Assembly (NCBI GenBank): GCA_023393525.1
Contig: JAEWKZ010000047.1
Coordinates: 1-24,531 of the forward strand
Reading direction: 5' to 3'
Length of the DNA stretch: 24,531 nucleotides
Source of the DNA: Pseudomonadota bacterium
GTDB taxonomy: Bacteria; Desulfobacterota; Desulfovibrionia; Desulfovibrionales; Desulfomicrobiaceae
Under the pieces are notes generated by a model, which was not told where the DNA came from, ran no database searches, and worked only from the letters and a program-made list of their open reading frames with translations. Numbering within the stretch: position 1 is the stretch's first letter; each line of letters opens with the position of its first letter. A program made the position numbers and the translations under genes. Positions 14,665 through 22,403 of the stretch are shown here, in pieces.

Positions 14665-16206
14665 GTGCCCGAACATGCCGATCAGTCCCTCAAGGTCGAA
14701 CCTTGGGACGCGTACAATCAGGATCTCGTGTCCCATGTCCATCCGCAGCGGTGGGTCAACCCCAGGCCGCAGTCCCGCTACAACCTGGTGGTCGTGGGCG
14801 CGGGCACGGCCGGACTTGTCTGCGCGGCCGGGGCGGCCGGGCTGGGGGCCAAGGTGGCCCTCGTCGAACGTGGTTTTCTCGGCGGCGACTGCCTGAACTT
14901 CGGGTGCGTCCCCTCCAAGGCGCTGCTTCGGGCCGGACGGGCCGCAGCGGCGGTGCGCGACGCCGGGGAGTTCGGCGTGCATGTGCCGGACGGGACCCGC
15001 GTCGACTTCGGGCAGGTCATGGAGCGCATGCGCAGGCTGCGGGCCGCCATCGCTCCCAATGACTCCGCGCGGCGTTTCCGGGACCTTGGGGTGGACGTGT
15101 TTTTGGGCGCGGGCCGTTTTATGGACCCGCATGCCGTGGAGGTCGGCGGTGAGCGCCTGAATTTCGTCAAGGCGGTCATCGCCACCGGCGCGCGGGCCGC
15201 CGCGCCGCCCATAGAAGGCCTAGAGCAGGTCCGCTATCTGACCAACGAGACGGTCTTCTCCCTGACCGAGCTGCCCAGGCGTCTGGCCGTGATCGGGACG
15301 GGGCCCGTCGGCTGCGAGCTGGCCCAGGCTTTCGCCCGTTTCGGGTCAGAGGTGCTCTTGATCGAGTCCGCGCGCGGCATCCTGCCCAAGGAGGACCGGG
15401 ACGCGGCGGAGTTTGTCCGGCAGGCGCTGCTCAAGGACGGCGTGCGGATTTTGTGCTGCGGCAGGGAAGTCAGGGTTGCCAAGGCCGACGGCGGCGGGAT
15501 TCGTCTTGTCGCCAACTCCAAGGCCGGAAGCTGCGAGGAAATCGTGGACGAACTGCTCATCGCCGTGGGACGCAGGCCCAATGTCGAGGGATTGGGACTG
15601 GACGAGGCCGGGGTTGCCTTTTCGCCCAAGGGAGTGCAGGTCGACGACACCCTGCGTACGACGAATCCCGACATTTTCGCCGCCGGGGACGTCTGTTCGT
15701 CGTTCCAGTTCACGCACGCAGCGGACTTCATGGCCCGCACGGTCCTGCGCAACGCCCTCTTCAAGGGCCGGGCCAAGGTCAGCGCCCTGACCATCCCCTG
15801 GTGCACCTACACGGAGCCGGAGATCGCCCACGTGGGCCTGACCGAGAAAGACGCGACGGAGAAAGGGATAGCCGTGGACACCTTCACCCGCGAGCTGCGC
15901 GAGGTCGACCGGGCCATCCTTGACGGCCGGACCGACGGGCTGGTGCGCGTGCATGTGCGCAAGGGCACCGACAAGATTGTGGGGGCTACGGTCGTGGCCG
16001 CCAACGCCGGAGACATGATCTCCGAGATTTCTCTGGCCATGACCGCCGGTCTGGGTCTGGGAAGGATCGCAAGCTCCATTCACCCGTATCCGACCCAGGG
16101 CGAAGCCATCCGGCAGGTCGCCGACGCCTACAACAGGAGCCGGCTGACCCCGTTTGTGAAGACGCTGCTTAGATACTGGCTTTCCTGGCAGCGCTGGAGG
16201 AATTGA
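14665..16206 (+). CDS. FAD-dependent pyridine nucleotide-disulfide oxidoreductase (MerA/Lpd-like)
   Basis: This 513-residue flavoenzyme belongs to the family of dihydrolipoamide dehydrogenase and mercuric reductase. Seen: the FAD-binding motif VVGAGTAGLVCAAGAAGLGA (about 42-62), the redox-active pair C76/C81 in GGDCLNFGCVPSK, the NAD(P)-binding motif VIGTGPVGCELAQAF from about 209, the second FAD motif NPDIFAAGDVC, and a C-terminal dimerisation domain with IHPYPTQGE, equivalent to the catalytic His-Glu pair. It lacks the N-terminal heavy-metal domain and the C-terminal Cys pair of true MerA, so mercury reduction is unlikely. About 35 extra N-terminal residues precede the Rossmann fold. Its substrate cannot be read from the sequence. 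It follows the ssb terminator and is probably transcribed on its own. Confidence 0.88.
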   Translation: MPEHADQSLKVEPWDAYNQDLVSHVHPQRWVNPRPQSRYNLVVVGAGTAGLVCAAGAAGLGAKVALVERGFLGGDCLNFGCVPSKALLRAGRAAAAVRDAGEFGVHVPDGTRVDFGQVMERMRRLRAAIAPNDSARRFRDLGVDVFLGAGRFMDPHAVEVGGERLNFVKAVIATGARAAAPPIEGLEQVRYLTNETVFSLTELPRRLAVIGTGPVGCELAQAFARFGSEVLLIESARGILPKEDRDAAEFVRQALLKDGVRILCCGREVRVAKADGGGIRLVANSKAGSCEEIVDELLIAVGRRPNVEGLGLDEAGVAFSPKGVQVDDTLRTTNPDIFAAGDVCSSFQFTHAADFMARTVLRNALFKGRAKVSALTIPWCTYTEPEIAHVGLTEKDATEKGIAVDTFTRELREVDRAILDGRTDGLVRVHVRKGTDKIVGATVVAANAGDMISEISLAMTAGLGLGRIASSIHPYPTQGEAIRQVADAYNRSRLTPFVKTLLRYWLSWQRWRN

Positions 16207-16366
16207 CAAGGGCGGCGTCGCCGGATTCAAGGGGCGAGAGGCGGTCGCTGGTGAGCCGAGCGTTTTCCGCGCTTCGACTTGAGGCACGCGAAGGTGCGGA
16301 TGCGGCTTTTCAAGATGTCTGGTCAGAAGTTCCCACAGTTTGGGACGGGAAAAGGTGGTGCGGGAG

Positions 16367-16738
16367 ATGATCATCGGAGTCGGCGTTGATATTGCGGAGT
16401 TGGGGCGGATCGGAAACGCGTTTTCACGCTTCGGCGAGAAATTCAGCGCGAAAATCCTGACCCCGGCGGAGATGGGGCTGGTTCCGGCCAATGCGGTCGC
16501 CTTTCTGGCTTCGCGTTTCGCGGCCAAGGAGGCCGCGGTCAAGGCGCTGGGCACCGGATTCAGCGCGGGGATAACGTTTCAGGATATTGAAGTTCGTTCG
16601 GACCGGCTCGGCAAGCCCTTGATTTTTTTTCACAACGAAGCGCAGTCCAGATGTCTGGCCATGCAGGTCAGGGCCGCGCACCTGAGTCTGTCCCACAGCC
16701 GGGAAAACGCGGTGGCCATGGTCATTCTCGAAGGGTGA
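16367..16738 (+). CDS. acpS: Holo-[acyl-carrier-protein] synthase
   Basis: This 123-residue protein transfers the 4'-phosphopantetheine group from CoA to apo-ACP, which activates fatty acid synthesis. Typical motifs are present: IIGVGVDIAELGRI with the metal-binding Asp, FLASRFAAKEAAVKALGTG with the catalytic Glu region, and HLSLSHSRENAVAMVILE at the end. The length is normal for AcpS. The ATG at 16367 fits the family start. GTG codons at 16355 and 16358 are in-frame alternatives, and the ribosome-binding site is weak (GGTGG 8 nt upstream). The 160-bp gap before it holds only a short stem (CCCA/TGGG near 16333-16344). Confidence 0.92.
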   Translation: MIIGVGVDIAELGRIGNAFSRFGEKFSAKILTPAEMGLVPANAVAFLASRFAAKEAAVKALGTGFSAGITFQDIEVRSDRLGKPLIFFHNEAQSRCLAMQVRAAHLSLSHSRENAVAMVILEG

Positions 16739-16774
16739 TCTTTCAGGGCGGCGTCGGAGTTTTGTTTTCGCGCA

Positions 16775-16807
16775 AGCACGAGGGGCTGCCGGGCAGCCCC
16801 TCGTGCT
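16775..16807. terminator. Perfect 16-bp hairpin between convergent genes
   Basis: AGCACGAGGGGCTGCC (16775-16790) is exactly reverse-complementary to 16792-16807, with one base between. It lies 36 bp after the acpS stop and 1 bp beyond the stop of the convergent AsmA-like gene. Position and strength fit a two-way terminator, but neither side has a T run. Confidence 0.6.
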
Positions 16808-16808
16808 G

Positions 16809-19800
16809 CTACTGTTGGATTTCCACCGTCGCCTCATGGGCTCCGGACAGGGCCTGAGGGCCGGTCTTGCCCATGAAGACCCGCCCCGCGTCCACCTCGA
16901 GTTCCTGCACAAGATGGTTTTTCACGAATTCCGCGCGGCTGGCCGCCAGGCGGACCAGGTCGTCGTCGGTGACGTGGATCAGTTCCCGAAGCTTGGCTTC
17001 CTGCACTTCGCGGGACACTTCCTTGTGCATGCCGATGGCGTTCTTTTCCTTTTCCACCGGTTCGTCCTTGTAGGCCTCCCAGAGCAGGTCCGGGTATTCC
17101 TCGTCCGTGATTTCCAGCTTTTCCGGCGCTGTTTGTTCCCGTTCCTTGCGCGACAGATCGTCGAACTTGATGACCTGCAATTTGCGCAGGAACTGCTGGT
17201 CGGCCATGGCCTGTCGGTCCGCCGCAGGGTCGGCGTGTCCCAGGATGGAGATTTTGATTCCCGGCCGCTGGGCCAGGATGTCCGCCAGGGCCTGCATGTT
17301 CTGCAGGGCTTCCGGCGCGGGCGCCGACAGGCCGGGCGGGAAGGGGAGCTTGTTCAAATCCTCGCCGCCTCCATCGGGGACGAGGCTGGCCAGCAGGGAG
17401 AAGGGAGAGGCGATGGCCTTGACGATCAGGCCCAGAAAGGCCTGGAGGACAATGCCGCCGATGCTGAACTTGGGATCGGTCAGGTCGCCCTTGACCGGCA
17501 GGTTGATGGAGATGTTGCCGGACATGTCGCGCAGCAGGGCCAGGCCCAGTTTGACCGGCACGTCGGCCGCCTCCGGGGCTTCGACCTTGTCGCCGAGTTC
17601 AAGCTGCCGGGCCTTGATGGCGTTGCCCATGGTCAGCTTGTTGTCGCCGGTGTTCACCTTCAGGTCCCAGTCCAGTTGCCCGCGCGTGACGGGATAGGCG
17701 ATGAACTTCGAGGAATAGGAGGACAGCGTGACCAGGTCCAGGTTGCGCAGGGTCACGGTGCTGTTGGCTTCCACGGGGTTCTTGAGCGGCGAGACCCATC
17801 CCTTGGCGGTGATGGGCGCGGAGCCGTCGATGATGGCGGTCAGGTCCAGTTGCGTGCGCTTGGCCGGGTCCAGGGAGAAGCCGGTCACGGTCAGATCCAG
17901 GGGCGAAATGACGGATTGGAATTGCGGCGACAGGGTCTTGTCGGCAAAGGAAAACCGCCCCTTTTTGAGATTGACCGCGCCGATTTCCAGAGCCGAGAGT
18001 CCTCCGGAATCGGAACTTTTTTTGGAACTTTTTTGGGCCGGAGCCTTCCTGGAAGCGGTCGGGGCGATGCGGTCCAGGCTGGTCCTGCCCTGCGCGTCGA
18101 TGACGTAGCTGCCCCTCGGTTCGACCAGATCGACCTGAGCGATGCTCAATGCAAGGGGGGAGAGACGCAGGGCGATGCGGTTCACGCCCAGGGTCTTGAA
18201 GCCGAATATCTCATTTTTTGAACGGCCTTCCGTGACCCGCAGGCCATCGATCTGCAGTGAACCGGAAATCTGATCGCGCGCCTTGCCGCCCATCCGCCAG
18301 TCGAGCTTGCCGCCGAGTCTGCCCGCTGGAATGTCGATGGCGGCAACATCCGCCACGTAGGCAGAGGCCAGGGCCAGGGGGATCCGGGCCAGGGTCAGGG
18401 AGCCTTTGGTGACCATGGAAGCCGGGACGATGTCGCCGTTGGCCTTGATGGAACCTGTCTCCTCCACTCGGCAGGACAGGGTCAGGGGCACGCTTTTGGT
18501 CAGATCCGCAGAGAGGTTCCTGGCAGAAAGGGCGATCTGGTCCACGTCCAGACGCACCGGATTGGCCAGGGTCTGGTCCGTGAACGAGAGGCTGCTTCCG
18601 CTGAGGGAGAAGCTTTCGACGGCGACGGCCCATGGCGATGTTTTGGCGGGAGACGGCTTTCCGCCGGAACTTTCCGGCGCGGAGCCGAAGAGCCTGGCCA
18701 GATTGATGTCCCCTGTCCGCTCCCGGACAAGGGACGTGGCAAGACGCAATTCCACGGGCCCGATGTTCACGGATTGGGCGCCGGTGTCTATCTTCACCGG
18801 CCCGACGCCCAGGGTTTCGACTTTGATCGGAGCGGAGGCGTCCGCGCCCGTGGTCTCGAGGTTCAAGGCGGTCACGGCCGCTCCGGCCATGGCGACAGTC
18901 CAGGCCGGAGCGGCGGTTTGAGACGGTTGCGTGGTTTTTTCCGTTTTCTTGGGCGCAGGACCTTGCAGCGAGGAAATGAGCCTGGCCCGGCCCTGCTTGT
19001 CCACGGCGGTGGAGATTGCCGCCTTTTCAAGGGTGAGCGCACCGGTCTGGATGCTTTGATTTGCCACGTTCAGAAAAATCTTGTCCAGGGCCGCTCGACC
19101 GAGGCGGATTTCTCCGGCCCCATCAGGTGCCTTCAGGGCCAGGTCGCGGATTTCCAGGGACGAATCCTCCAGGCGCGGGGCCTTGTTTTCACCGTCGATG
19201 GCGAAGTGGATGCGCGCCGTAGCCTTGGCCGTGGCCAGGGTCAGCGGAAGCGCATCCTTGTAATACGGGGCGTAGGAGGGAACATCGAGGTCGCGGGCGT
19301 CAATGCGGGCCTGCACGCGGAAGGGCGCGACGGAAAAGGTCGCATTCACGTCGAGGGCTTCACCGTCCGCAGTGCGCATCCCTAGTCCGCTCAGGCTGGT
19401 GGCGTTGAGGGAGGTGTCCAGGTCCGTGATGGTCAGGTTCAGCGCCTCGATTTCCTTGGTGAAAGAGGTCGTCTCGTCTCGGAAAAGGACTCGCCCGTCG
19501 GTCAATTTGATTTCGGGAGCCTTCAAGAGCAGGGTTTTCGCGGTTTCCCGTTTGGATGCCGTATCGCGGTCGATTTCCGAAATTTCGGTTGTCGTGGCAT
19601 TTTGATCGCTGGCGGCAAGGGTTGCGTTGACGTCGGCGGCGAGGGTTGCGTTGACGTCGGCGGCGCGCGAGGCATCGACGGAGCGGGTTGCGTTGGCCCC
19701 GTCGGCGTGAGTGGTGTCGCTTGCCGTGGAGTTTTTCGCCTCGTTGGCGTTCGGGGCGGTTGCGTTGCGCGCGGATGGGAGCTCTGCCGAATCCTCGCGC

Positions 19801-20834
19801 GCGAAGTAGTGCATCCAGTTCAGGCTTCCGTCCTTTTTGCGCACGACCTTCAGGAATGGGCGCTCCAGGAGCACGGAACGCAATCCGAGCCGCAGGTTCA
19901 GTATGGAAATGTCGTCCATGACAATCTCTGTTCTGGCCGCGGAAAGCACCGGTTCGCCTTGATCCGTCAATTCAATGTCGTGTCCCGTGATGAGGCCTTG
20001 CAAGGAAAAGGTCGGCAGAGAATCTTCGTGCTGTTCAAAGGACAGCGTGCTCTCCAGATTGAGGAAGCCCCGGGCGAGTTCCAGATTTTCGCTGGCCATG
20101 GCATAGGCCCAGTACTGGGGCAGCGCGAGGTCGATGACGTTCAGGTCGAATTCGGTCTTGAGGGAATCGGAAAAGGGGATGGTCTGCCCCTGGAGATTGA
20201 AGGGCGCGCCGTTGACCCGAAAGGACAAGGTTGGCGTCATGAAGGTTTCCCAGTCCGTCTTGCGCGAGGAGAACCGGGGCAGGTTGAACTGTATCTGGTC
20301 CACGACGTGACTGACGCCCTTTGCCTGGTCCTCGAAAGTCAGGGTGCCGTTGCCGACGGTGAACGGCTCGACGATAAGCGGCAGGAGCATGGGTTCGCCC
20401 GGAGTATCGGGCTTGGGCTCCGCCGATCCGGCGGTCAGGTCGGAAAAATTGGTTTGCCCGTCAGCGCCTAGCCGGATATGAATGCGCGGACCGTCCACCC
20501 GGGCCTCGCGCACGACCAGGGCCAGTCGCGGGATGGAGCTGAGTTCCAGGTTGGCGTGGAGGCTGTCAAAGGCGACAAACTCGCCACTGCCGTCAGGCTC
20601 GCTGATGGCGAAATCCGAGACATCGGCGGTCATGGCAAAGGGATTGATTCGGATCTCCCCGACGCTGATCTGACGGCTCAAAGCCGGAGAAACTTTCTCG
20701 ACCAGCACGTAGCTTGCAATGCGCGGCAGAAGAAGAAACCCGAAGGCGGCATAAAGGGCCACGCAGCAGGTTGTCATGGCCAGGGTTTTTTGCCACCAGA
20801 TGAGTTTTTTCCAGGATTTGCGTATGGTTGTCAT
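16809..20834 (-). CDS. AsmA/DUF748-like large envelope protein
   Basis: This 1341-residue protein has one N-terminal membrane anchor (about 17-42) and then a very long periplasmic region with recurring beta-strand blocks. Examples are SPALSRQISVGEIRINPFAM, LEIRDLALKAPDGAGEIRL and LEIGAVNLKKGRFSFADKTL. This is the pattern of AsmA-like/DUF748 proteins, a group that includes bridges moving phospholipid to the outer membrane. A low-complexity Ala/Asn/Thr/Asp stretch (about 350-418) interrupts it. Near the C-terminus, an OmpA-like start (LADILAQRPGIKISILGHAD) and OmpA-like end (ASRAEFVKNHLVQELEVDAG) are separated by a charged insertion of about 90 residues. The ATG at 20834 is chosen because GAGGG lies 6 nt upstream and the anchor follows. 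The in-frame extension to 21113 has no such support. Confidence 0.8.
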   Translation of the reverse strand: MTTIRKSWKKLIWWQKTLAMTTCCVALYAAFGFLLLPRIASYVLVEKVSPALSRQISVGEIRINPFAMTADVSDFAISEPDGSGEFVAFDSLHANLELSSIPRLALVVREARVDGPRIHIRLGADGQTNFSDLTAGSAEPKPDTPGEPMLLPLIVEPFTVGNGTLTFEDQAKGVSHVVDQIQFNLPRFSSRKTDWETFMTPTLSFRVNGAPFNLQGQTIPFSDSLKTEFDLNVIDLALPQYWAYAMASENLELARGFLNLESTLSFEQHEDSLPTFSLQGLITGHDIELTDQGEPVLSAARTEIVMDDISILNLRLGLRSVLLERPFLKVVRKKDGSLNWMHYFAREDSAELPSARNATAPNANEAKNSTASDTTHADGANATRSVDASRAADVNATLAADVNATLAASDQNATTTEISEIDRDTASKRETAKTLLLKAPEIKLTDGRVLFRDETTSFTKEIEALNLTITDLDTSLNATSLSGLGMRTADGEALDVNATFSVAPFRVQARIDARDLDVPSYAPYYKDALPLTLATAKATARIHFAIDGENKAPRLEDSSLEIRDLALKAPDGAGEIRLGRAALDKIFLNVANQSIQTGALTLEKAAISTAVDKQGRARLISSLQGPAPKKTEKTTQPSQTAAPAWTVAMAGAAVTALNLETTGADASAPIKVETLGVGPVKIDTGAQSVNIGPVELRLATSLVRERTGDINLARLFGSAPESSGGKPSPAKTSPWAVAVESFSLSGSSLSFTDQTLANPVRLDVDQIALSARNLSADLTKSVPLTLSCRVEETGSIKANGDIVPASMVTKGSLTLARIPLALASAYVADVAAIDIPAGRLGGKLDWRMGGKARDQISGSLQIDGLRVTEGRSKNEIFGFKTLGVNRIALRLSPLALSIAQVDLVEPRGSYVIDAQGRTSLDRIAPTASRKAPAQKSSKKSSDSGGLSALEIGAVNLKKGRFSFADKTLSPQFQSVISPLDLTVTGFSLDPAKRTQLDLTAIIDGSAPITAKGWVSPLKNPVEANSTVTLRNLDLVTLSSYSSKFIAYPVTRGQLDWDLKVNTGDNKLTMGNAIKARQLELGDKVEAPEAADVPVKLGLALLRDMSGNISINLPVKGDLTDPKFSIGGIVLQAFLGLIVKAIASPFSLLASLVPDGGGEDLNKLPFPPGLSAPAPEALQNMQALADILAQRPGIKISILGHADPAADRQAMADQQFLRKLQVIKFDDLSRKEREQTAPEKLEITDEEYPDLLWEAYKDEPVEKEKNAIGMHKEVSREVQEAKLRELIHVTDDDLVRLAASRAEFVKNHLVQELEVDAGRVFMGKTGPQALSGAHEATVEIQQ
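19618..19665. repeat. 24-bp tandem duplication inside the AsmA-like gene
   Basis: Two identical 24-bp units (19618-19641 and 19642-19665) encode repeated AADVNATL on the minus strand. A degenerate third unit (AASDQNAT) adjoins. It forms the core of the low-complexity Ala/Asn/Thr linker and could vary in copy number by slippage. Confidence 0.8.
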
Positions 20835-20961
20835 AAGGATCCCTCTGTTGTGTTTTTTAGGCATGTTAGCCTTGAAGTCGCGTCTTTGGCAAGAAATCGC
20901 CCATATTTTGCGTTGATGACGACAAGCTGGCAGCGGGCGTTTTTTCGTTTTTTTTGGGGAA

Positions 20962-21108
20962 ATTTCCTTCGCTTCCTCAGAGATGCAGGAAGGATCGGAA
21001 ATCCGAAGAGACTGTCCATCGAGCAAAGAGAGATGTTTTACACTTCCAGGCAAGTTGGCTACGTGGCAACGGGCTGTCCGCGGGGACCCCTTGCGGTTTT
21101 GTTTTTTT
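20962..21108 (+). promoter_or_regulatory. Structured leader upstream of the glycosyltransferase gene
   Basis: A 5' hairpin is formed by ATTTCC (20962-20967) with GGAAAT (20997-21002) and CTTCCT (20972-20977) with AGGAAG (20987-20992), with a symmetric 4x4 internal loop and a 9-nt apical loop. About 75 nt later an intrinsic terminator occurs before the coding start. No gene lies upstream on this strand. A stem, then a spacer, then a terminator ahead of a gene is the layout of an attenuator, a riboswitch or a short non-coding RNA. It does not match any riboswitch class I could recall, including c-di-GMP types. The remaining gap, 20835-20961, contains T-rich runs and no gene. Confidence 0.4.
21078..21108 (+). 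terminator. Intrinsic terminator in the leader of the glycosyltransferase gene
   Basis: CCGCGGG pairs with CCC and GCGG around the loop GAC, with a two-base TT bulge, followed by TTTTGTTTTTTT (21097-21108). It lies 46 bp before the preferred start at 21155, so read-through would be needed for expression if transcription begins upstream of it. Confidence 0.65.
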
Positions 21109-21154
21109 AACACGGCGAGGGATTCCGTTCAGCATGACCGGGCCCGGAGTATTC

Positions 21155-22327
21155 ATGCCTTTGGATAGACTGATATACGCAAAAAAATGCATTTTGCCGT
21201 CGAAAGCAGCTCATGTGTTGCAATCGTTGAATATGGCCTATGCCTTTGCGGAGCAGGGCGTTCGGACAACCATGTGGCCGGGATTTTCTCGGAACGATCA
21301 GTCGGATTTTCGGGAATCTCTGGAACATGACTATGGTCTTGAACCGTGCCCTGCATTGAAATTGCGACCTTTACCAGGTTTTCATAAAGGTTTGTACGGT
21401 CTTGCTTTTCGTGCTTACCTGTTTCATGCGTGGCTCCGGGCACCTCAAAGCGCGGCCTTCTACGCCAGGGACATCACCGAAGCATTGCTACTGAGCCGCT
21501 TCAAGCGATTTCTTCCCGTCCGCCATCCCGTATTCTATGAAATTCACGAATTGTTGAGTGAACAGCACAGGATTTTGAAAACGGGCCGCGCCGAATACTT
21601 CGTGCGTGTCGAAGCGGAAATGCTGGCCGCCATGGATGGAGTGGTTTGTATCAGTCCTGTCTTGGTAGACGGTTTAAAGTCTGTTTACGGTTATGCGGGA
21701 CCGACTCTTGTTGCACCAATGGGGTACAATCCGCGTCTTTTCCGGGCCGCGCCGGATGTCGATTTTTCCGGGCGGATCACCGTCGCCTATGTCGGCAGCC
21801 TCTACGAAAGCAAAGGCATCCACAATCTTGTCCGCGCCATGGGACATCTCCCCGAGCGATTCCGCTTGCTGGTCGTTGGCGGGAATCCGAGCGGGGAACT
21901 CGAACGGCTCCGTGCGTTGGCCCGCGATATACCCGGCGGTGAGGAGCGGATTGAATTCTGCGGCTACCTGCCGCAGAGAGAACTCTTCCCACGTCTCGCG
22001 TCGTGCGGCATGATGATCATACCGCAATCGTCCGAGGCGGAATTCTTTTCGCCCATCAAACTTTACGAGTCCATCGGCATGGGCCTGCCGCTCGTGGTCA
22101 CGCCCATGCCGGCTCTGACGTCGGTTCTTGAAAGGGATGTCGATGCCATCGTGGCTGAGAGCACCTCGCCGGAGGCCTTGGCCGTTGCTGTAACGGAAAT
22201 GGCCTCGGACTGGCCACGCGCAAGGCGGATGCAGGAACATCTGCGTCGCCGCGCCGCCATGTCGACCTGGGGCGTCAGGGCGGCCGATTGCCTGCAGTTC
22301 ATGACAGAAAGCTCTGGGCTGTCTTGA
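21155..22327 (+). CDS. Glycosyltransferase, GT4-like (GT-B fold)
   Basis: This 390-residue protein has the layout of a family-4 glycosyltransferase, which moves a sugar from an activated donor onto a growing glycan on the inner face of the membrane. The N-terminal half has PSKAAHVLQSLNMAYAFAEQG, the usual opening of the acceptor domain, and FYEIHELLSEQH. The C-terminal half has ITVAYVGSLYESKGIHNLV, LLVVGGNPSGELERL, IEFCGYLPQRELFP, and the donor-site segment SPIKLYESIGMGLPLVVT (from residue 299). The ATG at 21155 is preferred because GGAG (21146-21149) is 5 nt upstream. An ATG at 21134 is possible. The sugar and acceptor are unknown. The asparagine-synthase-like gene follows after 76 bp, suggesting a shared glycan or surface-modification task. 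Confidence 0.85.
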   Translation: MPLDRLIYAKKCILPSKAAHVLQSLNMAYAFAEQGVRTTMWPGFSRNDQSDFRESLEHDYGLEPCPALKLRPLPGFHKGLYGLAFRAYLFHAWLRAPQSAAFYARDITEALLLSRFKRFLPVRHPVFYEIHELLSEQHRILKTGRAEYFVRVEAEMLAAMDGVVCISPVLVDGLKSVYGYAGPTLVAPMGYNPRLFRAAPDVDFSGRITVAYVGSLYESKGIHNLVRAMGHLPERFRLLVVGGNPSGELERLRALARDIPGGEERIEFCGYLPQRELFPRLASCGMMIIPQSSEAEFFSPIKLYESIGMGLPLVVTPMPALTSVLERDVDAIVAESTSPEALAVAVTEMASDWPRARRMQEHLRRRAAMSTWGVRAADCLQFMTESSGLS

Positions 22328-22349
22328 TCATGGCCCGTCAATTCCTCAT

Positions 22350-22376
22350 GTTTTTAGCCTGCTGGCGTTTAAAAAC
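22350..22376. other. Hairpin between the glycosyltransferase and AsnB-like genes
   Basis: GTTTTTAGCC pairs with GGC and TAAAAAC (22370-22376), with loop TGCT and a 3-nt bulge. It sits 28 bp before the start of the next gene and 22 bp after the glycosyltransferase stop. It may influence transcript stability or initiation. It is not a standard terminator for the + strand. Confidence 0.35.
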
Positions 22377-22403
22377 CTTCTATGCATTATCCAGGAAAGA
22401 TTG

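Noticed and set aside
14665..16206. Mercuric reductase
   Set aside because: The N-terminal heavy-metal domain and the C-terminal Cys pair are absent and no other mer gene is present.
20880..21110. c-di-GMP (GEMM) riboswitch in the leader of the glycosyltransferase gene
   Set aside because: The conserved GCAAACC and GACGCAAAGCC segments are absent, so only a generic structured leader is claimed.
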